Source of the DNA: Saururus chinensis
Taxonomy: Eukaryota > Streptophyta > Magnoliopsida > Piperales > Saururaceae
Length of the DNA stretch: 64,000 bases
Assembly (NCBI GenBank): GCA_035235625.1
Contig: CP141140.1
Span: 50,401,351 to 50,465,350, forward strand
Direction of reading: 5' to 3'
Shown here: positions 45,870-58,612 of the stretch, piece after piece
How the letters are laid out: each line of letters starts with the position of its first letter
Numbering within the stretch: position 1 is the first letter of the stretch
Position numbers and translations under genes: made by a program
Notes under the pieces: generated by a model
What the model saw: the letters and a program-made list of their open reading frames with translations, nothing else
The model's database searches: none
Told to the model about the DNA's origin: nothing

Positions 45870-47500
45870 CAATGTTGTTAAATTTTAGTTGTTTACTTGA
45901 AAGTGCATGAATCTATAATAGTTGAGCGGCTAAATCGAGTGTCGATCCCACAGACACTTGAAATTGAAAAACCAAATTTAATCTAACTCAAGTAAACCCA
46001 AATATAGTTAACAAATATAAAGAGAATAATTTAAATAAAGTAACTAACAAAAACAAATAAGAATTTAAAGGCAATTAAACTATCCAACTCAAAATTCTAA
46101 AGCTTTAATCTAAAAATAAAAAAGCAATGTAAAATAATTAAAATATCAAATAAACAAAACACTAAGGCATAGGTATCCACATTTATTATATCATAGAAAC
46201 TCATAAGTACAATTATTAATCATTTTTTTACATTCATCTCATAATAATCTAAAATTCAATCTTCATTATTATGAAAAATATTATCGTTAAGATCTCATGC
46301 ACAATAAAAAAATACATTGTTCCTCATTACTTAAATGGATTAAAATTAAGTCATTAATTCTATCCACAATTTAGAAATCATAAATAATACCCAATTTTAA
46401 TATTAAACAAGACAAAAACAAGTAAGAAACTAATGAGAACCAATTTAAATCATACGAGAAGCATGACTAAACTCATATCCAAATCAATTTCATCAATTAA
46501 AGAAGTAGAAACAATTAACATTAAATCAACTATTAAAAAGAATTAATCAAGTCTCATAATTAAGAAATTGTATAATTTAATGAAGTTTTATCTAAGCCCT
46601 AGGAAAGAGTTTTAGCAACTCATAAACCTAAGAAATAAAATTTCCATTAGAAAAATTGAAAAGAGATTTATAAGATGTGAAAAAGAGGGAAAATTATCAA
46701 AAAGTAGTATTTGCTACAGTACCAATGAAGCTCGTGAATAGTGGTGCTACAGTAACCTCGGACTTTGATTTTTTTTTTTGTTTCTTCTCTCCTCCAGCTT
46801 GGGACTTTAATTCTCTAACTTTTAAAGTGTGTTCTAATCAATTTCGGAAGATGGGATTGAAGGATTTTGTCTTTGGTTTGTTCTATTCTCCTCTCTCCTC
46901 TTTTGCAATTCTCTGTTCTATTGATAAACTTGCTGGGCAAAATTGTTCCTTCCATCTTTAAGCCCCAATATAGTTGATTTCCATCCTCTTGACCCTTCCT
47001 TCCTTGCTGCCCACTTAATTCATTATTCTACACTTTCCTTTCTTTCTTTCACTGCTTAAACTTTGTTTTTCACTATTTTGAATTTCATTCTCTACAGTTA
47101 ACTGTTTATTCTATTTTTGGACGTTCCTTGCTAATTTTGGACAAACTGGTTGTTCCACTTATTGGCTATTCTTCCCTTGCATTTGCCATAAACTACTAGA
47201 TTTATCTTTCCTTTTATCAGCTCCTATCCATGCTCTATTTTATAGTTTCCTCTTTGCCGAACTGAACTCTGTTTGTTGCAAACTTGTTGCGTCCTTTCTT
47301 TATTAAGTTCTTTTGTGCAACCAACTCGAACTAACATGAGATAACTTGCGTAAAAATTTATCCTCAATGATCCAAAATAACCTGTCCAATAGTTAAGCTC
47401 ATCAAATTCTATAGAACACGATTAAACTCTAATAAGCCAATATTAATATAAAATCAACCCTAAAATGCATAAAATAGGGATTATATATAGTTATATTACA
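45870..47500. repeat. AT-rich repeat block with GATCCCACAG motif (copy 2)
   Basis: The longer counterpart of 24690-25640. It starts near GTTTACTTGAAAGTGCATGA and CGATCCCACAGACACTTGAAA and runs to AAAATGCATAAAATAGGGAT near 47465. The clear start and end motifs and internal AT-rich composition suggest one inserted repeat of about 1.6 kb. I cannot name its class. The plus frame at 46677-46961 shows no domain. Confidence 0.5.
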
Positions 47501-47699
47501 TGCATATCATGTTCTCGGTTACATGACCAACTGGATGATCGTCTCTTTCCTAACACAACATACGTCAAGTCGCGTAATTGATTACACGATCGGCTATCAT
47601 AGATTACACGATAGGGAATGAAATAAAAATAATTGAATGAACTTTATCAATTGTGTAGTGTCATAGAATCTAAAAAAAATAGTAACACATATTATAATT

Positions 47700-50600
47700 C
47701 ATCCACTTCTAGATCAAATTCCTGATCACTTCACCCATGAAGAATGGCTGCACAAATCAAGTCCTAGCCAAATTTGTGATCTGCACTTGCGTAAAAATAT
47801 GGTTGAAGGACTCCTCTAGCCAGTTTCACTACATAATACATGAGGAACAAAGCTACATGAGGAACACACCATAGTCTTTGTTCGTCTCTTGATATGGGCA
47901 ATTGTTGATCTTCGTCAATGGCTACTTTGTTGCTCCCTTTATGTGCAAGACCCTTTCCATTTTTGCAGCAACACATTTCCAAATATGGTCCACCTCTGCA
48001 AAGTGGTGATTGTGGTCACCCTTTACATCGGACAATTAGCAAAAGAAAATGGCCAATGACATAGATCGGAATGAAACCGCTCTCAATGTTAACATTTAGC
48101 TTCTTCATCAAGTTCCCAACGATTTTGGGGCGCATCTCCTCCTTATCATGTTGCGTCCCACTGTTGTTGTAGTGCTGGATCATGAATCTCCCGAAAACAT
48201 AGTTGGGATAAAGCATGAGATATCTAATATTGTGTTCCTCCAGAAGTTAGCTGAAGATGTCTATGACCAGAAATCATCAACAAAATATTAGTGATAACAC
48301 GATATATGATACATCATGTCACTATAAACACGACATGTGAATTTATCGTGTAACCAATAACAAGATATAAATTATGTCATGTAATCACAAATACGCTAGT
48401 TATACACAATAATATCATTTTAAAATTATCGTGTTATTGATACAACAATATGTGGATATTTCGTATTATCAATAACACGATAAACAGAAGTAGCCTTTGC
48501 GACTTTTCATCTATCATGTGATTAATAACACACAATGTAATGCAATGTATGTTCAAGAACACATACTTCAATATTCACTAATTATTACCTCATTTGTTTT
48601 GCACTCCTATCTAAGCAGAGACACATAATCAATGTGGAGAAGCGTCACCATGGGCCACTCCTTGTGTGGGTGCATCAAAAAGTCTTGGATGGTCTCTTGA
48701 TCTTCACCCCATAAAATCTCCATGTGGAACACCATCTATACATTAAGGTAGTTGTGCGGTACCATAGCGACCTCCTCTTTGTCCTTTTGCTGCTTAGCAT
48801 ACTCTTCCATGTCTATCATACATCAAATACTTTCTGGTAGTTCCTGATCAACTTGATCAGGATTATTCAATATAGTGGCACTACTAGAAGCAACATTTGA
48901 TCACACCATTTATGGGGTAGGAGACTTTGTAAAAAATGCCTATGGTGTAGGGATAATATATGGATCAGGGACAGGTGCCAATGGAACTTCATCCCTTGAC
49001 TTTGCCTTCTCCTCCTCCCTTGCCGGATGAGTTGTCTTCACAATCTTCTCGGCAATGTAGTTGGTATTTCCCTTTGGCTTCTTTGCACCCTTAGTGGCCA
49101 CCTTCTTGGTCGGTTCCTCCCCCTTTGACACATGAGTAGGTGGATTAGCCATTGTATACCCCTTCCTCCTAGGCATGTGGGTAGTAGGGATGCGATGGGG
49201 CCAACATATGAAGCTTTCTACCTTTTTATCTTCAATTTTATTTGCTTCGGTGGCACCATTTCCTCCTCTTGGACTTAACCTAATTTTTCTTCCCAGAATT
49301 GTACCTTTACCTCCTTCATGGGATTGAACCACTTCCTCATTAATTTTCCTGAGGAATCTAGAGATTATTGTCCTTTCAACCTTCGAACTCTTCTTCTTCT
49401 TTAGGAAGCCAGCTTTCGGCTCCCTTTTTTCTGCATATAACATGTAACAATTTGTATTAGTAAATACATGACAAACAACACATGTTATTGATGACACAAA
49501 ATGTTCACCTATCATATTGAAACTAATATATTTATATATATAGTCATGTTATTGCTCACATGACCACTACCATATCATTTTCTTATAAGACAATGTATGT
49601 TTGTGTGTTATCGATGACCTCACATCTAACACGATAATAGAAAAAGTCGTGTAATCGAAAATATACTTACTCAAAATGAAATCCTCATCGACAGATTGAG
49701 GGACAAAATTTCTTTACTCTTCACGAGCAGATTAGTGAACAACTTCACTTGATTTGGAGCTCTGTCCTTGACCTGAACCGACAACTCTCCTTTGGTTGTT
49801 GGTGGAGGGGTTGCTGCATGCTGGCTCTCCAATTGAGGGGGTTCATGTGGCTGCTTGCCCTCCAGTTCAAGTGGGGATTACATCTATTTTATTAAGCTTG
49901 TTGCCACCTCAAGAGCATTTTTAACCCTATGGAGGGCATCTTGCACACTGTCGGTGCTCCAACCCCATTCCCCGTACAAGATAGCCTTCTCCAATACCAC
50001 ACCAATGGTCCCAGTCATGACATCAACTCGCATGACCAAGTTGTCAATGACATCTTTGGCAGATTGGAATTGCCCTGACCTGTGGCCATGATGGGCTTGA
50101 ACGGGAACCTTTTCCTCATGTTGTGGTATATGTGGCCGCCTTCTTAGCGTTCAGGGTAGGCCTTTGGCCATCAGTCAAGTGGGCCTCTTTGACAATTGGA
50201 TATATTTACATAACCACTTGTGAATCTACCTTGAGCTGCAAGAGTATCTCCTCATACCACTTTCTTATCCTATGATGAGCCAACAACTTCTTCCTCGAAT
50301 TTTAATTGGTCAAGTCAGGTTTTGTGGCCTTCTCCATGCCTGTCATTAGTTGCGTAAACCCGAGCCACCTCTTGCACTTTGGTCTATATGGAGGAGAACT
50401 TGGTGCCCGTATAGAAGTATGCTAAAAAAGCCACACCTAGTGGACAAGGAAAAACAATCCAAATAATAGTGATCATATGTCTGTATGTTGTGTCATGGAT
50501 AACACATTTTTAAACTCATCGTGTCATCGGTTACACGCAATTCTCACATCATGTAATTGACTATACACGATATAGTACTTCATTGTCTGACAGATAACAT

Positions 50601-51430
50601 GATACATGCACTATCGTGTGATTCATATGACAATATACCTAAAGTGTGTATATGATGTTGTGTTATCCATAATACGCTAATCATAGCAATCATGTTATAG
50701 ATAATATAAAATTTACCTATAGCACAAATGAAGCCCCAACAAAAATTTCGGCGGTGGTGGAGCGCTCATCTTGTTTGCTTTTGTTGTTTCGGTGGGCTGA
50801 TGATATACCTTGAATCAACATGTCAAGAACAGCCCCAGCCCAATTGAAAATCCCCACAACTGTCAGGTCATCTTGAAGTTACACAGAAATGGGGAGATGG
50901 ATCTATTGTTTTGTGTGAATAAAACAAGGATCCCCATGTGCACGATGACCAATCATGCTAAGTTTTTGTACGAGACAATTAGTCTGTTGTCTGCCACTTC
51001 TTTCAAAATTCTTCTCCAGCCGTTTCCTTGCAAAGAACCTTTCGAAGAATTGCCCCTTGTCTTGGAAGGCAGCCTTCCTGTCGTCACTGTCCAACTTCAA
51101 CGGGTTCCTTTTCGCACTCAAACCCATTATCAATGCGACTTCTTCGACTGTAAGGGGTAGTATTTTTGTCCCAAATGCTAAAAACTTCTTGTAAGTCATC
51201 CCAACACTCACCTATTAGAACATCCAGGACCAGCCTAGAGATAATTATTGGCTCGCAATCGTAGACTGTGTAGAGCCCAATCTCCTCCAAGATTGCCTTG
51301 CATCCCTGCCTGGATTGAACAAGGTCTTTTGATAGTCTAAGTACAGCAAAGAAACTATTAGTTCCCATACCCGGTATCCTCCCATAAATTCTCTTCTTCT
51401 TCTCTCCTTATGCCTTCACTTATTTCGCCA
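47700..51430 (-). pseudogene. Ulp1-protease-like (C48) transposon gene, multi-exon (copy 2)
   Basis: Reading leftward: 51430-50903 (KDLVQSRQGCKAILEEIGLY, then GFECEKEPVEVG: the DUF1985/mobile-domain-like part), exons near 50390-49860, 49740-49690, a lysine-rich exon (49515-48940; GFLKKKKSSKVERTIISRFL, KGAKKPKG), and a Ulp1 remnant. In the last, 48216-48016 reads ESGFIPIYVIGHFLLLIV, matching the Ulp1 IP..xHWxL catalytic His strand, and 47982-47764 reads ISRDEQRLWCVPHVALFLMY, where the usual DCG with catalytic Cys is WCV. Exons alternate with palindrome-rich introns. Ulp1 proteases cleave SUMO; transposon-borne ones have unknown use. The altered catalytic region and broken frames suggest a pseudogene. 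Confidence 0.55.
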
Positions 51431-51895
51431 TTTAACTATATTCTTGTAGCTCTTCATCTATAAAAAAATTTATACATATGTATATCAACAATGGGTCGTG
51501 ACCAAAATCAAAGAGTCGCATTGATTCACATTATATAACTAACATCCACGTACACACTAAATTCATATATCATTTTATTGGATACACTATATGATGCCTT
51601 CTCACACACTATAGCATAGTAATTGAATGTCGTCTTTCACAAAATGTGTTATTCATAACATGTTATGTATGATATGCATACACGATAGGAGGACATCTAT
51701 ATTGTATTATCGATAACATGATATATTACATATCATATACTTGATAACACGACAAACTATTGAGGAGATAAAAGTATTAATGGCACCGTGTATTCCATAC
51801 CATAATATATGAAAATCGTGTATACAAACATACAATTTAGCACTAGAGAAAGCCCTTACCATGAATTTTTTCAAACTTGATTAACCCCTTGATTG

Positions 51896-52640
51896 GTAGG
51901 AGATTTTCACCAAAGTTCACTACTTTAGCTAGAACACGTCAGTACACTTGGACAGAACCTCACTTCATGGCCAAAACTTACTTCGGGGCGAAAATTTTCA
52001 AGATCACCTGTCGGAAACAACAAAAACCAAACATTGCAAAAAAAATTTGTGTCTCACTGATCGCACTTTGGAAATTGACTATCAATTTTTGAAAATCTCT
52101 AATGGGATGGGTTAGAAATCAGAACTCACACTGCGTATTCGCTTCTCACTAATTTGACTATCAAAATCTTTGTCGGTGTTGTTGTACGTGTGTAAATGCG
52201 ACGATGTAACGGGTTTACATGATATAAAACCCTAACCCAAAGGTATTTCTATCAAAAAAATTTCTAATTTCGTGTAAGTTTGGGTTCAGTGGCATTTTTG
52301 TAAAAAAAAATTAGGGAATATGGAATATTCACTTCTTCGGCCAAGTAGTATGGAAAAAACTCTTTTTTCCTTATCTCAAGCCTAGTCATACTATTTTCAT
52401 GTCCATACTTTGTTACTTAGGAAATTAATAAAGGGGGTGAGCTGTTGATTCAAACCTACGTGCCCCCTAAATAGTGATTGATGCCACTGAGTTCAGGTTT
52501 GTTTGTGCCAAACATGGTCATCTATGGATAACACACTATTATCAAACAAAACATGACCCAACTTTTGAAATATAAACACTTTCTTGTTTCATTTTTAAAT
52601 TTATTTTACCAATATAAAAAGAAAAAGAAAAATATTAAAA
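51896..52640. other. No supported gene; possible end of the Mutator-like element
   Basis: Holds a 71-codon plus frame (51877-52092) without a domain and an A-run region (52250-52320). No counterpart in unit 1, where a CACTA-type sequence starts at the same junction. Confidence 0.35.
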
Positions 52641-54236
52641 TTTAATATTTAATATTTAAAGCCTTATATGGCCAAGTTAGGGCAGGTCGCGTAAGCTAGA
52701 ACTTGAATTCAATTTTAATAAAGGTGCACATGTTTATGCCCATATAAGCGTATGCTAGAATGTACATACATGGTAGTATTCATACTTAAACTAAAACATG
52801 CGGAACATGAATCACTTATAATCAATGTGACATGTGCAAGCATCAATAATTTATCATGGTCATAATCTACTGGAATCATGAAGTAAATGCGAAGAAATCA
52901 TTGAAATACGAATTTAAAATAAGTAGAACATTATGCTAAACCTAGACAAGTATAATCATCATCATCTTAAGCTAAATCTTAATCAAAAGAAAGTTCACAA
53001 TGCAATTAAGGTGACATTTATAATTAATCAAAACTCGTCATAGCTGTAGAGAGTTAGAATCATGAGAAAAGAACAAGAAGTGGCCAAAAATCTACAAAAT
53101 AAATCATTTTCACCAAACTTCCATATAGCCGTTCGATAGGCTTGGGAGGCCACTCAAACCACTGGCCATTCAAATAGTATGTTAGACAGTTTGAATACAT
53201 GTAACAGTTCACTTTTTTTGTTTGTCATCGACCTCTCATAATTCAAATAAAAAATATTCTAAAATTCCATATAAATTCAAATTTCATCATAGAACATTAT
53301 ATAATCTAAATTTAAGCCTAAAACATGATGGATCTAATCATTTTCATCCTTAATCATAAGAAAATAAGCAAAAATTGTATATTTTTAACAAATCATCATT
53401 AAACCTCAAAATGAAGCAAGAACTCAAACAAACATATAACCATGCATTCCAATGAAGAAAACTACTCAAGGTAAAAATCTTTTACCTCTAACAAGCCTTT
53501 GAATCTTCGAAAGTGCTTCAATCCTAAACAAATCCTACCTAAAAATTAGAGCTCTTAGTTAAACCTACGTAAAATTAGGTAATAGACTCAAATCAACTTG
53601 GAAGAAAATAGATATAAGGCGTCCTTAGGTTAAAAATAAAAATTACCTAATTAAGTCTCTAAATCAAAATTTAAAATATGATTTTGATGGAAGAAAATCA
53701 ATACTCAAGGTCGAAAAAATGAAGATAGAGGTGATTAAGACCAAAAATTGAAAGATTAAGGGTAATTAAGGGGAAAAACTCACCTTATTAAATGTTTCTC
53801 CTTTGGGAAATGAGTGTAGAGAAGGTCTCCCTCCTTAACATAGCCCTTCCCCATTTGGAAAATGGTTAGAATTTTTCCTTATATAGTAAGAATTTTGGGC
53901 TAGAAATATGAACCATTGAGCTCGAAAATAGGAGAGAAGACCCTAAGTGGGTAATTAAAGGTATTTTTGTTTAAAAATAAATTTAATCACACCCAAACCC
54001 ACTTAAACAAAAAATTAGAAGATTAGAGACCAAAATAGATTGCTTGGTGTCCCACACGTAGTTCCCACAGCAGAGCCTGCTCCATAAACTAAGGAAAAAT
54101 TAAGAGAAAATACCTTGAAATCAGTAAAAAAAAATGGGGGTAAATCAAGCTTAACGCAAATACTCATAAAAATCAAATTAAACTAATAAACCAATAAAAT
54201 TCACACAATTAAAGAAAAGAAATTAAAGATCTTACA
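52640..54236 (-). mobile_element. LTR-like gypsy fossil, minus orientation
   Basis: Starts on minus at 54236 with TGTAAGATC, like the LTR at 43226, and contains the GTTCGATAGGC-type block near 53130 comparable to 42750. No internal genes are seen. Old and broken. Left limit uncertain. Confidence 0.35.
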
Positions 54237-55290
54237 TGACACTTCACTGTTGACACACCACGAAGCAAGTATAAAGGTCCACATGTGGGCTTAGGATGTG
54301 GCTAAGGTGAATAGGATTATTTTCTCAATTGTGAGATATTCATTGGTTGATTTATACATTTGTACAGAATATAATGCTCATTGACACAAGTTGTGTAGGG
54401 ACAATGATGTTTATGTTACACATGATGTGTATGACATGATTATACTTGAATATACATAATGAAATGTAGTTTGATATTTTTTATTATGTAGGGTAAATAT
54501 GGATATTGAGACAACTTATGCAGGATGTGAATATTAATATTTGATTCATGTAGGATGTGAATGTTATAATGAGATTTATATAATTACACATGATGTGTAT
54601 ATGAGTGATGAACCATGAATAAACATATGATACACATGTGGCATTAATGTGTGTATGGAGTGTAATTTACATTATGATGCACATGTGGCATGAATGAGTA
54701 TATGGAATGTGATTTATATCATGATGCGTAGGTGTAGAGAATTGTTATAAGATGCATAATTAGATTGAGAATGTATGTAGTATTTTAATGAGTTTATATT
54801 CCGTTTCAAAACTCTTACTGAGCTAGGCTCACCCCTCTTTTGTTGTAGTTTTTGCTTTGAGGCTATATGGTGTGCCATGCAGGTGCTAAGGATGAGCTCT
54901 ATGTTGAGCAGAAGGATGGACGCATCCATTGAGAGGAGCTAGTGTTATTTGGATTGTGATTAGACTTGTCTTATGCTATGTTCAACTTATACTTGACCTT
55001 ATGATATACTATGAATAGTCGGTGTTAGCTTCAAATTTGTATAGCCTTTGAGGCTTGCTATTATGTTGTTATTTAGATGATGTAGGTATGTGTGGACTAA
55101 GATTGTTAAGTAGTTTTTTATATTTCTCTATTTGATTTTGCACGAAGGGCACATACGCACACTTCGATGTATTTCACCCAATATTGGGTTAAGTCTTCAG
55201 CAATTCTTTTCACTTCATTTTGTCGCACCACATTTCCACTCTCTTGGCCCAAGTTCGGGTCAAGGGTGGCGGCGAGGCATGACATATCAC
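54237..55290 (+). mobile_element. LTR-like gypsy fossil, plus orientation
   Basis: Contains CTCTTACTGAGCTAGGCTCA followed by CCCC near 54805-54835 and GGCCCAAGTTCGGGTCAA near 55245 with GCATGACATATCACA after it, a combination typical of long Tekay/Del-type gypsy LTRs, in the opposite orientation to its left neighbour. The tandem-like GATGTGTATATGA and CACATGTGGCAT repeats at 54400-54720 fit the repeat-bearing section of the LTR at 41200. No coding region. Old and broken. Confidence 0.35.
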
Positions 55291-55717
55291 ATTTTTTCCA
55301 TTGGCACTTTCAATCTTTATTTTGTATAAACAACTGTATTTGGCCATATTTGCAACTCAAATCAACTGACAATTGTCGTAGCATTTGTTTTTAATTCTCC
55401 TTTGGAATATCTACTTGATAATTTTGGACTAGCAATGATTTATGTGCATGTTGAGAGGCTGGGTACCTTTTAGTATTGGTTCGTAAGTGTTTTGTAAAAG
55501 TTCAAACTTTGCCTGCCCATGTTTTCCTGATGAATTCGTAGTTGTACATTAAAATGTTGGGGTGTTCATTTCCTATTACACCCTCCAGCCCTTTAATGGT
55601 TGGCTGGCAAAAAACACTTTTAAATGTTGAGTACTGCAACTTAGCATTTTTGTTCATGGATTTAATAGAAGGTTTCTGAGAACAATTGAAACACTTTTAT
55701 TGACTGAAAGAGCACAT

Positions 55718-56035
55718 TTTGCTACTAGAAAGCTTTGTGTGCTAAATGAAATTTCAGAGTAGCATACTTATTCACTAGTATGCTTTTAAAAAAAATTCCT
55801 TATAGTATGCAGAAGTTTCCTATGGTGCACTTAAATCATCTTTTTAATAAGCTTTTAGGGAGGGGTGGCATGTTTGTCAATTTTTTTTATGGGTGAGAAA
55901 ATAGTTGACATACCATTTTTGACCTTACAAACTTAGCAAAAAACTAAATTTCCATGATCTTATTCCAATGTATTGCCCTAAACTTGGTCTCTACCAGGAG
56001 TGTCTTCAATTGAAATAGCAACCATGGGCATCTGC
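55718..56035. repeat. Direct repeat, left copy
   Basis: About 80% alike to 57350-57665 (GCTACTAGAAA, CTTTTAGGGAGG..GTGGCAT, GTTGACAT..CC, ACAAACTTAGCAAAA, TTCCAATGTATT). The pair brackets the CACTA-type block. No gene. Confidence 0.75.
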
Positions 56036-56499
56036 CATGTCATGTTTTATGCTTTCACTGGCATTTGTTTTCATGATCATATATGCCTCTTCCCATGTAA
56101 CATAAACTCAAAGGGCCTATGAAGATCATTCAACTACAACATTGGGAATAGGTTTATACAATGCACTTTTAAGTACCTCCATGAGAACATGGAACAATAC
56201 ATTAGTGCAACAAACAAAAATTAACATCGATGGGGAATACTTAAGTTTTAAAGCTTGAATTGAATATTAGGCTTAAGAGTTGAAGACAAATGACAACTTT
56301 TGAGATTTAGATTCACGTTTGTTTGCAAGTGTATATGGGTTAATATAAAGTTTGTGTGTATAACAAATAATCATTGTGATTTTCAAATAATATATTGTGA
56401 GTATAACATGCAAGAAAGAGATATTATCTACCCCTTGAGTAACACGTGAGTTGTGGCATATATCAATGAGACGGGATCTAATATTCCTACTCCACTTTT

Positions 56500-57345
56500 T
56501 CTATACAATAGGCCTTACACCACTTTTATTTTTTATTTTTTTATATATTTTAAAAATAAAAAAATAATAAAATATATTAGCAACGCATAGCAACATGCAT
56601 CACTTATACACTAGGTATTAGTGATGCATAATAGATTGTTTCGCTACTACTTAGGGTATTAGCGATGTATGTTTTAATGAGTCGCTAATATATGTTATTT
56701 TATTTTTATAATTTTTAAAATATAATATATAATAAAAAAATTATAATTAAATTCTCATGTTCTCTCCCTCCTCCTCCTGCTAGAGTCTGGAGATCCTCCC
56801 ATTCTCTTTATTCTCTCTCCTCTCTCTCCCTCCATCCCTCTCTGTCTCATCCTCTCTCTCTAGCACTTAGCGTGAGCTTCGACTCCGAGAAGGAGAGAGA
56901 TGAGATTGAGGGAATTTAATTTTAATTTTTTTAAATTTTTTATTTTATATTATATTTTAAAAATATAAAATAAAATAAAATTTAAATGTATTAACGATGC
57001 ATAGCATTATGTGTCACGAGTACACTAGACATTGGCTATGCATAGTAGTTTGCATCTCTACTACCTAGGGTATTAGCGGCATATATTCTAATGCGTCGTT
57101 AATACTTTTTATGTTATTTTATTTTGATAATTTTTAAAATATAATATATAATTAAAAGTTTATAAAAAAAATAATATTAAATTTTCATGCTCTCTCCCTC
57201 TCTTCCTCCTCCCGCCATAGTCCGTCAGGTGACCCTCCTACTCTCCCTATTTATATCCATGCCTAATTTCTTATATTCGCTTTCCCTCTCCTCTCTCACT
57301 CACTCTTCTCTCTTTTTTCTCTCATCTCTCTTCTTTTTCTCCTCT
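56500..57345. mobile_element. CACTA-type remnant with internal tandem duplication
   Basis: Two similar halves (from about 56575 and 56997, period near 420 bp). Each has degenerate TTAGCGATGCATAGCA and TTAGCG..TAATGCGTCG motifs, an AT-rich stretch, and a CTCTCTCCCTC pyrimidine tract. Similar in kind to the subterminal arrays at 3.3-4.8 kb. No CACTA termini were found, so it is a fragment. Confidence 0.5.
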
Positions 57346-57349
57346 AAAT

Positions 57350-57665
57350 GATGATGCTACTAGAAAACTTTGCATGCTAGTCTAAATTTCAGTGTGGCAT
57401 TCTTATTCTATAGTATGATGTTAAAAATTTGTGCGGGGTAGTACGCAGAACTTCGCTCTAGTGCTTATGAATCATCTTTTTAGCAAGCTTTTAGGGAGGA
57501 GTGGCATGATTGGGAAATCGTTTTTACAGGTAAGCAAATAGTTGACATGCCGTTTTTTGCCCTTTACAAACTTAGCAAAAGCCCAATTTTTTGTTCTTTT
57601 ATTCCAATGTATTTGCCCTGAACTTGGATTACACCGTGAGCATCTTTAATTGAAAAGGCAACCAT
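57350..57665. repeat. Direct repeat, right copy
   Basis: Partner of 55718-56035. It runs straight into the duplicated NLR 3' flank (CAACCATGAGTCAATGTTGAGG). Confidence 0.75.
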
Positions 57666-58612
57666 GAGTCAATGTTGAGGACAACACTAAGAGGGTGAGA
57701 TCTTCACAACATTGGGGGGAGGAGACTATGACCAGGGAGAGATCATAAATGGTGGCACACCAGTGATGATGTACAATTGGGACTGAACTTCGGCAAGATT
57801 GGTCAGAAGCGAGTGGGGGCGTGATTGGAGTGAGGGTGAGGAGTGGCGGAAGGGAGGATTCAACTCCAGAATGACAAAGAAAGTTGTATTGTAGGGGTGG
57901 GAAAGTTTTGGTCAATTCTTGCTATGTGCGGGAGTTTTTATGTGTGTAGAGCTATTTCTAGTTTTATCGTCTGGATAGTTTACTTTTTAATGAAGTCTTC
58001 TCCAAGAACTTCTAAATTATAGCACAAAGTTTTAGAATAGTCACAATTATTATCATCCCCCTCTTAGAAATACAAATATTATCATCCCCCTCTTAAAAAT
58101 ATTACGTTGTTTTAGACCTTAACAAACTTATCTTGTCGTTTATTGCGATTAAAATTTGGCCATTTGCCATTATATTAGGAAAACAAAATGGAAAATGCAA
58201 ATTAAATGGTAAAGTAGATATAGAAGGGTACGAGTGTGTAATTGGACCATTTCAATGTTGTTTTCATTTGTGTATAAAGATACATGGGTATATATATAAA
58301 TAGAATACTTAATGCAAATATAAGAATTGAAACCCAGGCAAATGCCATCCGTAGGCTCTAAACATTCTTCAATTTATAGTTATTAAACAAGTAAACATGA
58401 AAATGAGTTGGAAAAAATATTATTTGGCCCTTGAATAACACAAACCGATTGATTGAAATAAGATGGCCTATAATAACCCGGCTCATGCAATCACATGTGA
58501 GTTGGGGCTTATATTAATGGGACTCTTATCATATCCACGTAATACATGGGAATGATTAGCAATAAGTTCTTACACATGAGAATTCTAAAAATTGTCACAT
58601 GGATCAGTAAAG
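57660..58612. repeat. Duplicated 3' flank of NLR-like gene, copy 3
   Basis: Matches 11505-12252 and 31885-33111. A local 34-bp tandem duplication (TTATCATCCCCCTCTTA) lies at about 58045-58105. Confidence 0.8.

Larger units (their letters stand above)
43540..51895. mobile_element. Mutator-like element carrying a Ulp1-type gene, copy 2
   Basis: From left to right: palindrome-rich end (43540-43740), MURA transposase remains on plus (43755-45770), an AT-rich repeat block (45870-47500), and a minus-strand multi-exon gene with a Ulp1 (C48) protease remnant (47700-51430), then palindrome-rich DNA to about 51895. MURA plus an oppositely oriented Ulp1-like gene is the layout known from KI-MULEs (Kaonashi) and the melon CUMULE. 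Limits are where homology with copy 1 stops. Terminal inverted repeats and target duplications were not found, and the true right end may extend to about 52330. Confidence 0.65.

Noticed and set aside
46677-46961. 94-codon plus frame as a gene
   Set aside because: Phe/Ser-rich frame in AT-rich repeat DNA, not matched in the paired copy, no domain.
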